From an uncultured delta proteobacterium (GTDB lineage Bacteria > Myxococcota_A > Polyangia > Polyangiales > Polyangiaceae): a stretch of 47,550 bases of DNA. Positions 26,993-37,024 of this stretch are shown piece by piece. How positions within the stretch are numbered: position 1 is the first letter of the stretch; each line of letters starts with the position of its first letter. The stretch covers positions 1 through 47,550 of the forward strand of contig CAIQDA010000084.1 in the NCBI GenBank assembly GCA_903870415.1, given 5' to 3'. Made by a program: the position numbers and the translations under genes. The notes below the pieces were generated by a model. That model did no database searches and was not told where the DNA came from. It saw nothing but the letters and a program-made list of their open reading frames with translations.

Positions 26993-29362
26993 TTAGTTGC
27001 GAAGGGGCTTGTTGTTCATGAGCATGTACTGGATGCGCTCTTGCGTCTTCGCTTCGCCGCAAAGGCTGAGGAAGGCCTCCGCTTCGAGCTCGAGCATCTC
27101 GCTCTCGGTGACTTCGTGTGCCGCGCCGCTCGCGCCGCCGCAAAGGACGTGTGCAAGCTTCTTGGCGATGAGACCGTCGTGCGCGGAGGCTTGGCCGCCG
27201 GCAACGAGCGTGTCGACCATCATCTCGAGGGTCGCGATTCCGGACTCGCCCGGGAGCACGTACGAGCGCGCTGCGGGGGCGTGGTAACCGCTTTCGGCCA
27301 TGCCGATGACCTTGTTCTTCGCCTCCGTAAGGATGCGTGCCTTGTCGAAGGAGACGCCGTCCGAATTGCGGAAGTAGCCAAAGGCTTTTCCTTCGTCGGC
27401 ACTCGTGGCGACCTTCACCATCGCGATGTTCTTGAACGTGTTCGCGACGAACTCGAAGGTGTTGATCGTGACGCCCTCGGGGACTGATTCGAGGGAGCGC
27501 CACAGCATGTTCATCGTGCCTGCGCCGCCGGGGATGAGACCGACGCCGACCTCGACGAGACCCGAGTAAGTCTCCGCCGCCGCTTGCACGCCGTCGCATG
27601 CGAAGCAGAGTTCGAGACCGCCGCCGAGGGTCATGCCGTAAGGCGCCGCGACCACGGGAACCTTCGCGTATTTCAGACGCTGGGTTGCGGCTTGGTAGCC
27701 GTGCACCATCGAGCGAATTTGATCCCACTGACCTTGCGACGAGGCCATCGCCACGAGGAGCAGGTTCGCGCCGACGCAGAAGTGATCGCCTTCGTTCGCA
27801 ATGACGATGCCGCGGAAGTCTCGCTCCGCGCGCTCAGCTGCGAGCGAGAGGAAGTTGATGACGTCCGGGTCGATGCTGTTCGCCTTCGTCTTGAAGGTGA
27901 CGCCCAGGATGCCGTCGCCGAGATCCCATGCTTCAGCGCCGTCGTTCCGGATGACCGGTGCGCCGCCGCGACGAAGCTCCGGGAGCGTGGCTTCACGAGG
28001 GTCGACGACGCGCGCAACGTACTTGCCGCTCGGGAGATCGAAGATCTCTTTGCCCTTGTAGAATGCATCCGCACCGGAGTCGTACATGCGCTTCACGGTG
28101 TCCGGAAGCGCGATGCCGTCCTTCTGCATGCGGTCGTAGGTCGCGCGGAAACCGAGCGCGTCCCACAGTTCGAAAGGACCGAGTTCCCAGTTGTAACCCC
28201 AGCGCATGGCGTCGTCGATCGCGACCACATTGCCAGCAATTTCAGGGATGCGGCGCGCCGAGTAGGCCATGGAACGCGAGGCGATCTTCCACGCGAACGT
28301 GCCCGCAACGCCTTCGTCGGCCATGAGCTTACGCACGCGCTCGCTTGGGTCTTCGACCTTGCCGAGCTTCTTGCACGTGGCCTTGATGGCTTCGTCGCCG
28401 CCCTTGGCGCGGTACTCGAGCGTGTAGGGGTCGAACGTGGCGACCTCTTTGCCCGCCTTCTTGTAGAATCCACCCTTCGTCTTGTCGCCGAGGATCTTCT
28501 TTTCGATCATCGTCGCCATGAAGGACGGAAGCTTGAAGACCTCACGCTCTTCGTCGGTCGTGAGCGAGTCCCAGCAGTTCTGTGCGACGTGCGCGAAGGT
28601 GTCGAGACCGACGAGGTCGCCCGTGCGGAAGCTTGCGCTCTTCGGGTGAGCCATTGGCGCGCCGGTGATCGCGTCCACGTCTTCAGGCGTGAGCTTGTGC
28701 TCGAGCATGAGGTGAATCGTCGACATCATGGCGTGAACGCCGATGCGGTTGCCGATGAAGTTCGGCGTGTCGTTGCCGCGGACGATGCCCTTGCCGAGCT
28801 CGTTTTTTCCGAAGCGCGCGATGGCGTCGTAGACCTTTGGGTCCGTGTCCGGGCCCGCCACAAGCTCAAGGAGCTTCATGTAGCGAACCGGGTTGAAGAA
28901 GTGCATCACGAGGAAGTTCTTCTTGAAGTTCTCCGTGCGTCCTTCGACCATCGTCTCGATGCGGAGGCCCGAGGTGTTCGACGCCACGACGGCATGCGCC
29001 GGGAGCACCGCTTCGAGCTTCGCGAAGAGAGCCTGCTTCGGCTCAAGCTTCTCGATGATGGCCTCGACGACGAGGTCGCAGTCCTTGAGCAGGTGCAGGT
29101 CGTCTTCGATGTTGCCCACGGTCACGAGCTTGGCGCGCGACTTGTGGAAGAAGGCGGCGGGGCGTGCCTTGACGGCCTTCTCGAGGCCTCCGGAGGCCCA
29201 GCTGTTGCGTGCGGCGCGGTCGTTCTTTTGCGCGTCGGTGAGGTTGGGGGGAACCACGTCGAGTAGGACGACGGGTATGCCGGCGTTCGCCATGTGGGCA
29301 GCGATGCCGCTTCCCATGACGCCCGCTCCAATGACTCCGACGCGTGCAATCGGCTTGTCCAT
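26993..29362 (-). CDS. 3-hydroxyacyl-CoA dehydrogenase / enoyl-CoA hydratase fusion (FadN-type domain order)
   Basis: N-terminal IARVGVIGAGVMGSGIAAHMANAG (HCDH), C-terminal crotonase segment APYGMTLGGGLELCFACDGVQA; 789 aa. Confidence 0.95.
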   Translation of the reverse strand: MDKPIARVGVIGAGVMGSGIAAHMANAGIPVVLLDVVPPNLTDAQKNDRAARNSWASGGLEKAVKARPAAFFHKSRAKLVTVGNIEDDLHLLKDCDLVVEAIIEKLEPKQALFAKLEAVLPAHAVVASNTSGLRIETMVEGRTENFKKNFLVMHFFNPVRYMKLLELVAGPDTDPKVYDAIARFGKNELGKGIVRGNDTPNFIGNRIGVHAMMSTIHLMLEHKLTPEDVDAITGAPMAHPKSASFRTGDLVGLDTFAHVAQNCWDSLTTDEEREVFKLPSFMATMIEKKILGDKTKGGFYKKAGKEVATFDPYTLEYRAKGGDEAIKATCKKLGKVEDPSERVRKLMADEGVAGTFAWKIASRSMAYSARRIPEIAGNVVAIDDAMRWGYNWELGPFELWDALGFRATYDRMQKDGIALPDTVKRMYDSGADAFYKGKEIFDLPSGKYVARVVDPREATLPELRRGGAPVIRNDGAEAWDLGDGILGVTFKTKANSIDPDVINFLSLAAERAERDFRGIVIANEGDHFCVGANLLLVAMASSQGQWDQIRSMVHGYQAATQRLKYAKVPVVAAPYGMTLGGGLELCFACDGVQAAAETYSGLVEVGVGLIPGGAGTMNMLWRSLESVPEGVTINTFEFVANTFKNIAMVKVATSADEGKAFGYFRNSDGVSFDKARILTEAKNKVIGMAESGYHAPAARSYVLPGESGIATLEMMVDTLVAGGQASAHDGLIAKKLAHVLCGGASGAAHEVTESEMLELEAEAFLSLCGEAKTQERIQYMLMNNKPLRN

Positions 29363-29501
29363 GCGAACTCCTGGATGGTGAAATCCATCGCCGACGAGAA
29401 TGAATGACGATTCACTCGGTGCGGCGCGCGGATGCTGAGGCCGATTTTCCCCACGCGCAACGGGGTTGAAACGCGGTGCGTCGTTTTTTGTTGTGACGCG
29501 C

Positions 29502-29579
29502 GTGGCGCACTAGTGGCGCAAGGTGGCACACTTGTTTCGAGGTCCTCCCGAGCCGAGTAGGGGAAATCCCAGGAGGACC
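29502..29579. promoter_or_regulatory. Operator-like repeats upstream of the beta-propeller gene
   Basis: Three direct repeats GTGGCRCA at 29502, 29513 and 29523, then an 8-bp inverted repeat GGTCCTCC(29541)/GGAGGACC(29572-29579). Confidence 0.4.
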
Positions 29580-29635
29580 GTGAACGAGCGACGTGGCATC
29601 GTCTTTGCTCAATGAGCCTCGGAGAGAATCATCCC

Positions 29636-32053
29636 ATGCGTTTTTCGTTCGCCCCTTCCGCCCTTCCGCTCCTTGCTGCTTTCGGTCTTGCCGCATGCAG
29701 CGCCTCTTCGACGAAGCCCGCATCGGACTTCGCCACCTCGACGGCCACACTCACCCGCGCCGCGACGTGCGACGACGTGAGCGCGTCGTTGCGCCTCGAT
29801 GCCAACGCGAAAGTAGACGCGGCGATCGACAACGCGATCGCGATGGTGCGCACCTATGGCCCCAACTACTGGTGGTACGGCTACGGCGGCGGTCGCGGCG
29901 GTGTTTACGATGACGCGGCAACGGGCGCGCCCATTGCGACTCCGACCGCGCCAGGCGCGTCGGGCGGGGCGACGAACACGGGCGCCGAGACCCCGAAGGC
30001 CTCCACGTTCACCGATACGAACACGCAGGTTGCCGGAGTGGACGAAGCCGACGTGGCGAAGACCGATGGACGCAACCTGTGGGTTCTTCACGGAAGTCAG
30101 CTTCGGACGCTCAAGGCGTTTCCCACTGCGGACCTTGCGGATCTTGGCGACAGCGCGGCGGCGGCCATCGAAGGTCAGCCCACGGAAATGTTCGTTCACG
30201 AAGGTAAGGCCGTCGTCTTTTCGAGCGTCGACGGGACCGCACTCTACCAGGGCGCGAACCTTCCGAACCGTGGAGACTACAACGATGTGCAAGCGCTCGG
30301 CGCCCCCATCGCGGTCGATACGATGATGCCGTGGAGCTACTACCGTCCGGTCACGAAGGTGACGGTGCTCACGGTCGAGAACAACGTGCCTCGCGTGCTT
30401 TCGGAACAGTATTTCGAGGGAAATTACGTGTCGTCGCGCCGCGTCGACAACCAAGTGCGCATCGTGCTCTCGGGCGCGCTCCACGAAGCCCGCAGCTATG
30501 CGTGGGATGCATCGTGGAATACGTCGCCACAAACGACCGCCGAAGCGGTGGCGCGTCTTGAAGACATTCGCGCACGCCTCAAGGCCAACATCGCCACGAC
30601 ATCGTATCGCGACTGGCTTCCGGTCTCGTTCGTCAAGAGCGGCACGCTGACGCACGTCACCGACGCGGTGCCCTGTGGCGACCTGTACCTCCCGAATGCG
30701 GGTTCATCGCAAGCGGGCATCACGCAGGTTCACACGCTCGACCTCGCGAACGTCGCGGCGGGCGTGCAGAGTACAGGCATCGTCGGAGAGACCGATGTGG
30801 TCTATGGCAACGCGGGAGAGCTCGTCCTCGCGAGCCGCGCCTGGTTTCAAGGCGTGAGCTGGGGCTTCGGCTGGGCCAGCGCTGGGGGTGGCGACGTGGC
30901 CGTTTCGCCGCCGGCCGGTACGTCGCCGGGCAGCGCCGGGTCGGGCAGCGCCGAAACGCCACCAACGCCATCCCCATCCCCATCGCCGACGCCGGGCGGG
31001 AGCTTTCGCCCGCAAGACGTCACCACGGCCGATGGACTCACGTGGACCGCGTCGACACGCACGCACCTGCATCGCTTCACGTTCGCGCCGTCGGGCCAGC
31101 CGGCATACGTGGCGTCGGGGTCCGTGCCTGGATACCTCAAGGACCAGTTCGCCATCGACAGCGTGAACGGGGTTGTTCGCGTCACCACGACGGAGGACTT
31201 CACGCTTGCGGCCGCTCCGCCTGCGAGCGTCACGTCTGCAAGCAGCCCGCCTCGCACAAACCACCTTTTCACGCTCGGTACCCAGGCCACGTCGCTCGCC
31301 ATCGTCGGTGATGCGGGGCCGATTGCCCCGACCGAGAGCATCCAGTCGACGCGCTTTGTCGGCGACTACGCGTACGTGGTCACCTTCCGTCAGGTTGACC
31401 CGCTCTTCGTGTTCGACCTGCGAAATGCCGCGGCGCCAACGAAGGTAGGGGAACTCCATATCCCCGGTTTCAGCGAGTACATGCAGCCCATCGACGAGAA
31501 CCACTTGCTCACGATCGGCAAGGACGCGAACGACCAAGGCCGCGTCACGGGGCTTGCGATTCAACTCTTCGACGTGACGAACAAGGCCGCGCCTCGAGCC
31601 CAGGGAAAGTTTTCGTTCTCGAACGACCAAGGCTGGGCGAGCTCCGAAGCGGAGAACAACCACAAGGCGTTCACCTACAGCCCTGTGAACAAGCTCCTCT
31701 CCATTCCGATGCAGCGCTGGGCGGGCAACGCGTACACGGCGAGCTTCGAGTTCTTCAAGGTCGATGCGACCGCGCAAGTGCCTGTCGATCACCTCGGCAC
31801 CGTGGACCACGCTCTGATCTTCGGCGCCGCGGCGCATGACCCGAGCATGTGCGGGTACATGGTGCAGCCACGACGCACGTTCTTCTACGAAACCGACGTG
31901 GTCACGCTCTCGACCGCCGGTGCCGTCGCAAGTCACGCCGCGGACCTGCAATTCATCAAGAGCGCGTCGCTGCCTCCGATGACGACCATGGCCTCGACCG
32001 GCGGCCCGACAGGCGTGCCGTACCCGTCTTCCTGCTACGATCGCGGCTTCTGA
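29636..32053 (+). CDS. Secreted C-terminal beta-propeller domain lipoprotein
   Basis: Lipobox LAAFGLAAC; TQVAGVDEADVAKTDGRNLWVLHGSQLRTLKAFP typical of this secreted beta-propeller family. Confidence 0.88.
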   Translation: MRFSFAPSALPLLAAFGLAACSASSTKPASDFATSTATLTRAATCDDVSASLRLDANAKVDAAIDNAIAMVRTYGPNYWWYGYGGGRGGVYDDAATGAPIATPTAPGASGGATNTGAETPKASTFTDTNTQVAGVDEADVAKTDGRNLWVLHGSQLRTLKAFPTADLADLGDSAAAAIEGQPTEMFVHEGKAVVFSSVDGTALYQGANLPNRGDYNDVQALGAPIAVDTMMPWSYYRPVTKVTVLTVENNVPRVLSEQYFEGNYVSSRRVDNQVRIVLSGALHEARSYAWDASWNTSPQTTAEAVARLEDIRARLKANIATTSYRDWLPVSFVKSGTLTHVTDAVPCGDLYLPNAGSSQAGITQVHTLDLANVAAGVQSTGIVGETDVVYGNAGELVLASRAWFQGVSWGFGWASAGGGDVAVSPPAGTSPGSAGSGSAETPPTPSPSPSPTPGGSFRPQDVTTADGLTWTASTRTHLHRFTFAPSGQPAYVASGSVPGYLKDQFAIDSVNGVVRVTTTEDFTLAAAPPASVTSASSPPRTNHLFTLGTQATSLAIVGDAGPIAPTESIQSTRFVGDYAYVVTFRQVDPLFVFDLRNAAAPTKVGELHIPGFSEYMQPIDENHLLTIGKDANDQGRVTGLAIQLFDVTNKAAPRAQGKFSFSNDQGWASSEAENNHKAFTYSPVNKLLSIPMQRWAGNAYTASFEFFKVDATAQVPVDHLGTVDHALIFGAAAHDPSMCGYMVQPRRTFFYETDVVTLSTAGAVASHAADLQFIKSASLPPMTTMASTGGPTGVPYPSSCYDRGF

Positions 32054-32155
32054 AGAGACGCCAGCGCGTGACGAGGGTCTGCCCGAGAGGGTGGGCCCTC
32101 GCTCGTTTTCGCGCGCTTCGTTTCGCTCGCCAAGAAACCGCGATAGAGCGCGCCC

Positions 32156-32890
32156 ATGGTCGACGCCAGCCTTGAAGCGACGAAGAGGTATTACGATGAC
32201 TTTGCGTCGTGGTACGAAAACGAGCGGCGTCCGAACGATGCGAGCGGGTACCACGCGCTCATCGACGACCTCGAAATCTCCGCCCTCGAGCCGTTTGGTC
32301 GAGGCAAAGAGGTTCTCGAGTGCGGGTGCGGGACGGGCCTTCTCCTCGAGCGAATCGCCGGGTTCGCGTCGCGCGCCGAAGGGGTCGACCTGTCGTCGGG
32401 CATGCTCGAAAAAGCGAGAGAGCGCGGGCTTGTTGTTCACGAGGCGAGCGTCACGAAGCTCCCGTACGCGGACGCGTCTTTCGACGTGGCGTGCTCGTTC
32501 AAGGTGCTGGCTCATGTCGAGGCCATTGGCGACGCGCTCTCGGAGATGGCGCGCGTTGTCCGCCCTGGAGGCTACGTCCTCGCGGAGCTTTACAACGGTT
32601 GGTCTCTGCGTGCGCTCGGGAAGAAGTTCGGTCCTGCGCGGCGCATTTCGAGCACCCGCGACGAGTCTGCAGTCTACACGCGATTTGATTCGCCGACCGC
32701 GTGGCGATCGATGCTTCCTGCGTCGCTTGAACTCGAAGGCATTCGCGGCGTGCGCATCGTGACTCCGGCCGCTCAGCTTCTACGCGTGCCTGTCTTGGGT
32801 CGTGCGCTCCGAGCGCTTGAGCACGGGCTCATGGGCACTCCGGCGGCGTACCTCGCGGGCTTCGCGGTGCTCGTCCTGAAGAAGCGCTGA
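32156..32890 (+). CDS. Class I SAM-dependent methyltransferase
   Basis: VLECGCGTGLLLERIA (motif I), VDLSSGML, YADASFDVACSF. Confidence 0.93.
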   Translation: MVDASLEATKRYYDDFASWYENERRPNDASGYHALIDDLEISALEPFGRGKEVLECGCGTGLLLERIAGFASRAEGVDLSSGMLEKARERGLVVHEASVTKLPYADASFDVACSFKVLAHVEAIGDALSEMARVVRPGGYVLAELYNGWSLRALGKKFGPARRISSTRDESAVYTRFDSPTAWRSMLPASLELEGIRGVRIVTPAAQLLRVPVLGRALRALEHGLMGTPAAYLAGFAVLVLKKR

Positions 32891-32892
32891 GC

Positions 32893-33843
32893 GTGGCGGC
32901 CACCTTTGCGGTGCTTGCCGTCACCATGTTGCTCATCGCGGCGGGGCGCGCGCTTGCCGTTGGCGGAACGCTGACGCCGAGCCGAAATCAAAAGTTGGCC
33001 TTGCTCCTGACGGACGTGGCGTTCCCGCTGCTTTGCCTGTCGCGCATCTCGGCCATGGACGGACCGCTCCTGCGTGCCCGCGTGACGCTGCCTCTGCTCA
33101 TGGGGTTTCTGCTTTTGCTCGGTGCGCTCGTCGGCGACGTCGGCGCTCGCGTTCTCGGGCTCTCCGCCGAAGCGCGTCGCTCGGTGCGCTTCTGCGTCGC
33201 GATGCCGAACTGGATCTTCTTGCCGTTGCCCATCGTGCTCTGGCGCTACGGCACCGCGGGCGCGCAGGTCGTGCTCCTCGGAAACGTAGGGGCCCAGTTC
33301 TTCTTGTGGACGATCGGCGTGCTGCTGCTCGCGGGACGCACGACTGAGAATCCGTTTCGAATGCTGCTGCGCAACATGGGCCTTTGGGGAACCGCGGCAG
33401 GCATCGCACTATCGCTTGCAGGATACACGTATCCGCACGGTGAAGCGTTTCGGGTGGCGCGCTTTTGCATCGATCGCTTCGGGGAGAGTGCCGTGTGGTT
33501 GACCCCGGTGACCGTCGGGGCGCAGCTCACCGGAGCCGCGGTTTCCACGATGGATCGCCGTGTCGCGACCGTGCTCGGGGCGCGATTGATCCTCATGCCG
33601 ATGGGCGTGGCGTTCATGCTTGCGGGCCTTGCACATTCGGGGGCGTGGGCTGCCGATCCGCTGACACAGGACGTCGTGCTGCTCATTTCCGCGATGCCCG
33701 TGGCGTTCAGCGCATCGGCGCTCGCGTTGAAGTTCGGCGCGGACGCGACGCTTGCCGCTCGAGCGGTCTTTGCGTCCACGGTGCTGTCGGTCGTGAGCGT
33801 TCCCGTCGTCGAGCGAATAGGCCACGCGATATTATTTCGATGA
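32893..33843 (+). CDS. AEC (auxin efflux carrier) family transporter/permease
   Basis: Multi-TM; FPLLCLSRIS, FCVAMPNWIFLPLPIVLWRYG; GTG start 2 nt after the preceding stop. Confidence 0.83.
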   Translation: MAATFAVLAVTMLLIAAGRALAVGGTLTPSRNQKLALLLTDVAFPLLCLSRISAMDGPLLRARVTLPLLMGFLLLLGALVGDVGARVLGLSAEARRSVRFCVAMPNWIFLPLPIVLWRYGTAGAQVVLLGNVGAQFFLWTIGVLLLAGRTTENPFRMLLRNMGLWGTAAGIALSLAGYTYPHGEAFRVARFCIDRFGESAVWLTPVTVGAQLTGAAVSTMDRRVATVLGARLILMPMGVAFMLAGLAHSGAWAADPLTQDVVLLISAMPVAFSASALALKFGADATLAARAVFASTVLSVVSVPVVERIGHAILFR

Positions 33844-33899
33844 CGGTTCGCTCGCGATTCGTGGCGTCATGGTGATCCGAGGCAACAATAGAGACCCGA

Positions 33900-35195
33900 A
33901 TGACACGCGCGGACGAGGCCCTGGCCACACCTCTCGACGAACTCGCCGCCCATGGCGTGGTGGTCGGGGCGGTTGTTGCGGCCAAGTTTCGCCTCGAGGG
34001 CGTGGTGGGCAGCGGCGGCATGGGCGTTGTCTTCAAGGCGTGGCACATGGAGCTCGACGAGTACGTCGCGCTCAAGTTCCTGCTTCCATCGCGGGCGCGC
34101 GACAAAGAACTCCGCGAGCGGTTCTCTCTCGAAGCGAAGGCCGCGGCGAAGCTTCGCGGTGAGCACGTGGTGCGCGTGCACGACGTCGGAACCCTCGACG
34201 GTGAGGTGCCGTTCATCGTCATGGAGTTCCTCGACGGACGCACCGTTGGCGCCATCATCAACGAACGTGGACCGCTCCCTGTGGAGCTTGCGTGCGAGCT
34301 GACCATCCAGGCGTGCGAGGCCCTTGCGGAGGCCCACGGGCGCGGCATCGTTCATCGGGACGTGAAGCCGGACAACCTCGTTGTCACCCTCGGACACGAC
34401 GACACGCCGCTTCTTCGCGTCGTGGATTTCGGCATTTCGAAAGTTTCCCTCGCTCTCGATCCAGGGCGCACAAACCCAGGCGGAACCATCCTCGGGACGC
34501 CGTATTACATGTCGCCCGAGCAGCTCGACGGCGGTGACGAACTCGACGCGCGAAGCGATATCTGGTCGCTCGGCGCGGTGCTCTTCGAGATGCTCGCGGG
34601 GCGTAAGGCGTTCGCGGGCCAATCGTTCGCGTCCCTCGCCAGCGAGATCCTCACGCAGCCGCCGCGCCAGTTGCGGAAGATTCGCTTCGATGCGCCCGAG
34701 GAGCTCGAGCGCATTGTGGAGCGTTGCCTCGCGAAGAAGCCTCACGATCGATTCGCGACGGTTGCCGAACTCGCGGCGGCACTTGAGCCCTTCGCGCCGC
34801 CCGAAGCGCGATCGGTCGCGGAACGAACGCAACGCATCGTGGCGTCGGCATCCGCCATTCGTGCCGAGCGTCCGAGCGGATCGTCTCTCGATGCCGCGAT
34901 CCTTTCGTCGGCGAAGATGCGCGCTCGAACGCCGCACGAATCCCCGTGGCGCTACCTCATCGACAAAGACGACGTGCCGACGCCGCGACCGTTTCGCGCG
35001 AGCTCTCCGCCCGGTGCCGGTGCCGGTGCCGGCGACGCGCCGCGGGGCGAAGTGAACGCAGACCTTGAAGAAACCCAGGCCGGCGAACGCATCACGGCGG
35101 TTATCGAATCCGCTCTCCGGCGAAGGCAGCTGCTCTTGGCGGCCACCCTGGGCGGGGTGTTTCTTGCGTCCCTCGTTGCGTATATCGCCCGCTAG
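33900..35195 (+). CDS. Ser/Thr protein kinase with extreme C-terminal TM anchor
   Basis: VALKFLLP, IVHRDVKPDNLVV, VVDFGISK, YYMSPEQ; tail RRRQLLLAATLGGVFLASLVAYIAR. Confidence 0.95.
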   Translation: MTRADEALATPLDELAAHGVVVGAVVAAKFRLEGVVGSGGMGVVFKAWHMELDEYVALKFLLPSRARDKELRERFSLEAKAAAKLRGEHVVRVHDVGTLDGEVPFIVMEFLDGRTVGAIINERGPLPVELACELTIQACEALAEAHGRGIVHRDVKPDNLVVTLGHDDTPLLRVVDFGISKVSLALDPGRTNPGGTILGTPYYMSPEQLDGGDELDARSDIWSLGAVLFEMLAGRKAFAGQSFASLASEILTQPPRQLRKIRFDAPEELERIVERCLAKKPHDRFATVAELAAALEPFAPPEARSVAERTQRIVASASAIRAERPSGSSLDAAILSSAKMRARTPHESPWRYLIDKDDVPTPRPFRASSPPGAGAGAGDAPRGEVNADLEETQAGERITAVIESALRRRQLLLAATLGGVFLASLVAYIAR

Positions 35196-35250
35196 TCGGC
35201 GTTATGTACGCGGACCGTCTGCGGCTGGGCTGTGATGTGTATGCCGTCAA

Positions 35251-36996
35251 TCAGCGGCAGGTGCGGGGCGTGCAGCCGTAGAGCCCTTGCTTGACCTTGT
35301 CGACGCAGCTCGCTCCCCACGTCGTCGTGCAGCAGTACGGGTCCGCGTCGCAGATGGCCTGAATGCATGCGCCATTCTGACCGTCGGTCGTGCAGCTGCG
35401 ACCTAGCGCTGCCCCGGTGGCGCAGACGTCGTGGGTGCACGTGGCACAAGCGCCCGCCGCGCAGTCGCGGTCCGAGGCCCCGCAGTTGCAGTCGCAGTTG
35501 CAGTCGCCGTACTTCGCCGCGTCGCAGGTCCAGGCTGTGGGAATCGGCGAACCGTTGGGCAGGCAAGCCGCTTGGCTTCCGGTCGATTGCGGTTTCGCGA
35601 AACACAGCTCAGCTGGAAGCGCGCTTGGCTCAGGGCGAGGCGGGATGGGGACCGACGTGCAACTGGCGCTCGCTCCGCCCGGAAGCGGAAAGGTGCCGCT
35701 CACGTTCTTGCCGCGGTTCAGGTCGAAGAGCGTGCACTCTTTCGAATAGCTGTAGAGTCCAAACAAGTCGACGTCGAGACTCGCGGCCGCGCCAACGCCC
35801 GCAAACGCGTAACCGGCGTAGCGTCCGTTGAGCTGCGGTCCCGTGGTCGTGGCGCATTCCGCCTCGGCACCAAGGCTCACGTAGGGGCGGGCCCAAAGCG
35901 CGCCCGTTGCCACACCGAAGAGCCGCAGGTCAAAGCGCGGAATCACCTCGCAGAGCACGTGGACAGCGCCGCCCAGCGTGTAGTTGGGCCCCACCGGAGA
36001 GAAGCTTCCCGACTTTTCGAAGACCGGCGTGAAGGCCTGGTTTGCGTAACGAAAGCCCGCGCTGAGCGTCGCGTTCGCGTTGGCTCCGACCACCACGTCA
36101 ACGGTGCCGCCCCAGTCAACGGTGCACGCGAGCTCCGCGTGAAAGTGCGCCGACGCCGGAGCGCTGAGCGCCCCAAGGTTGATGCTCGCGAGGGTCATGT
36201 CCGTGTCGGCGAGCACCGACGACGGGTTGCCCGTGATGGCCTGTGCGATCAGCGCGGACAAGTCTTCGCCCGTGGGGTTCCCGGTCAACGCGAGCTTCGC
36301 TTCGACCTCCACTTGCGCGTCGAGGCTTCCCGTTCCGATCGCGTGCGCCTCTTTGAGCAGCTGCCGCGGGTCGAGGCTGATGCGTCCGATCTGCGCGCCC
36401 ACGTCCCATCGCGGCGTGAACGTGAGGCTGCCCTTGTTGACCGTGAGCGAGGTCTCATAGCCAATCGTGTGCGCTTGACCGCTCGCGGGGTTCACCGCAA
36501 CGGAGCCCGACGCGCGAAGAAGTTGGCGGCCCGAAAAGTCGACGATGGTCTTCGTGGGGCCCGTGCCCGTTCCAAGGGTGCGCATGCCTTGGGTGCTCGC
36601 CGCTGCGTCCGGGGGCAGCTCGACGGTTGCCTGAAAATCAAGGGCCGAGAACGCGTCCACGAGCGACGCAGCCTCTGTATGGACGACGTATTCCGACGCG
36701 GTTACGTCGACGGAGACAACCTTGCGAAGGAAGCCCTCGGGGTTCTTCGCATCGAGGCCGCGCTCGCCAATCAGAACGTTGCCCGCGACGACTGCGGCGA
36801 GGTTCGCGTGAGCGCTCTTTGGAAAGCGAAGCGTGCTTGCGCCGACGGTGATGTCCGCTGCGGCCGCGCCCGTGAAGGCCAGCGTTCCTTCCGCGAGCTC
36901 GGAGGCGCCGAGAGCGTCGCTGGACGGCGTCGGGCTGCTGCACGCGACAGCGAGAAGCGGGAGACTGACGGCGAGGGCGGACGTGAGAAAGCGCAT
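35251..36996 (-). CDS. Large lipoprotein with Cys-rich C-terminal segment
   Basis: Lipobox SLPLLAVAC; C-terminal CDAAKYGDCNCDCNCGASDRDCAAGACATCTHDVC...YCCTTTWGASCVDKVKQGLYGCTPRTC. Confidence 0.85.
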   Translation of the reverse strand: MRFLTSALAVSLPLLAVACSSPTPSSDALGASELAEGTLAFTGAAAADITVGASTLRFPKSAHANLAAVVAGNVLIGERGLDAKNPEGFLRKVVSVDVTASEYVVHTEAASLVDAFSALDFQATVELPPDAAASTQGMRTLGTGTGPTKTIVDFSGRQLLRASGSVAVNPASGQAHTIGYETSLTVNKGSLTFTPRWDVGAQIGRISLDPRQLLKEAHAIGTGSLDAQVEVEAKLALTGNPTGEDLSALIAQAITGNPSSVLADTDMTLASINLGALSAPASAHFHAELACTVDWGGTVDVVVGANANATLSAGFRYANQAFTPVFEKSGSFSPVGPNYTLGGAVHVLCEVIPRFDLRLFGVATGALWARPYVSLGAEAECATTTGPQLNGRYAGYAFAGVGAAASLDVDLFGLYSYSKECTLFDLNRGKNVSGTFPLPGGASASCTSVPIPPRPEPSALPAELCFAKPQSTGSQAACLPNGSPIPTAWTCDAAKYGDCNCDCNCGASDRDCAAGACATCTHDVCATGAALGRSCTTDGQNGACIQAICDADPYCCTTTWGASCVDKVKQGLYGCTPRTCR

Positions 36997-37024
36997 GGTT
37001 GCTCCGACGACGAAAGAGAAGGGA

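Noticed and set aside
27584-29266. 560-aa plus-strand ORF antisense to the fadN-like gene
   Set aside because: Arg/Glu/His-rich shadow ORF caused by GC-rich third positions; the minus-strand frame is a clear HCDH/ECH fusion.
29523-29540. Possible sigma54 promoter TGGCACACTTGTTTC
   Set aside because: -24 element fits, but the -12 element is TTTC rather than TTGC, so the key GC is broken.
30704-32515. 603-aa minus-strand ORF
   Set aside because: Antisense to the beta-propeller and methyltransferase genes; low-complexity Arg-rich sequence with no recognisable domain.
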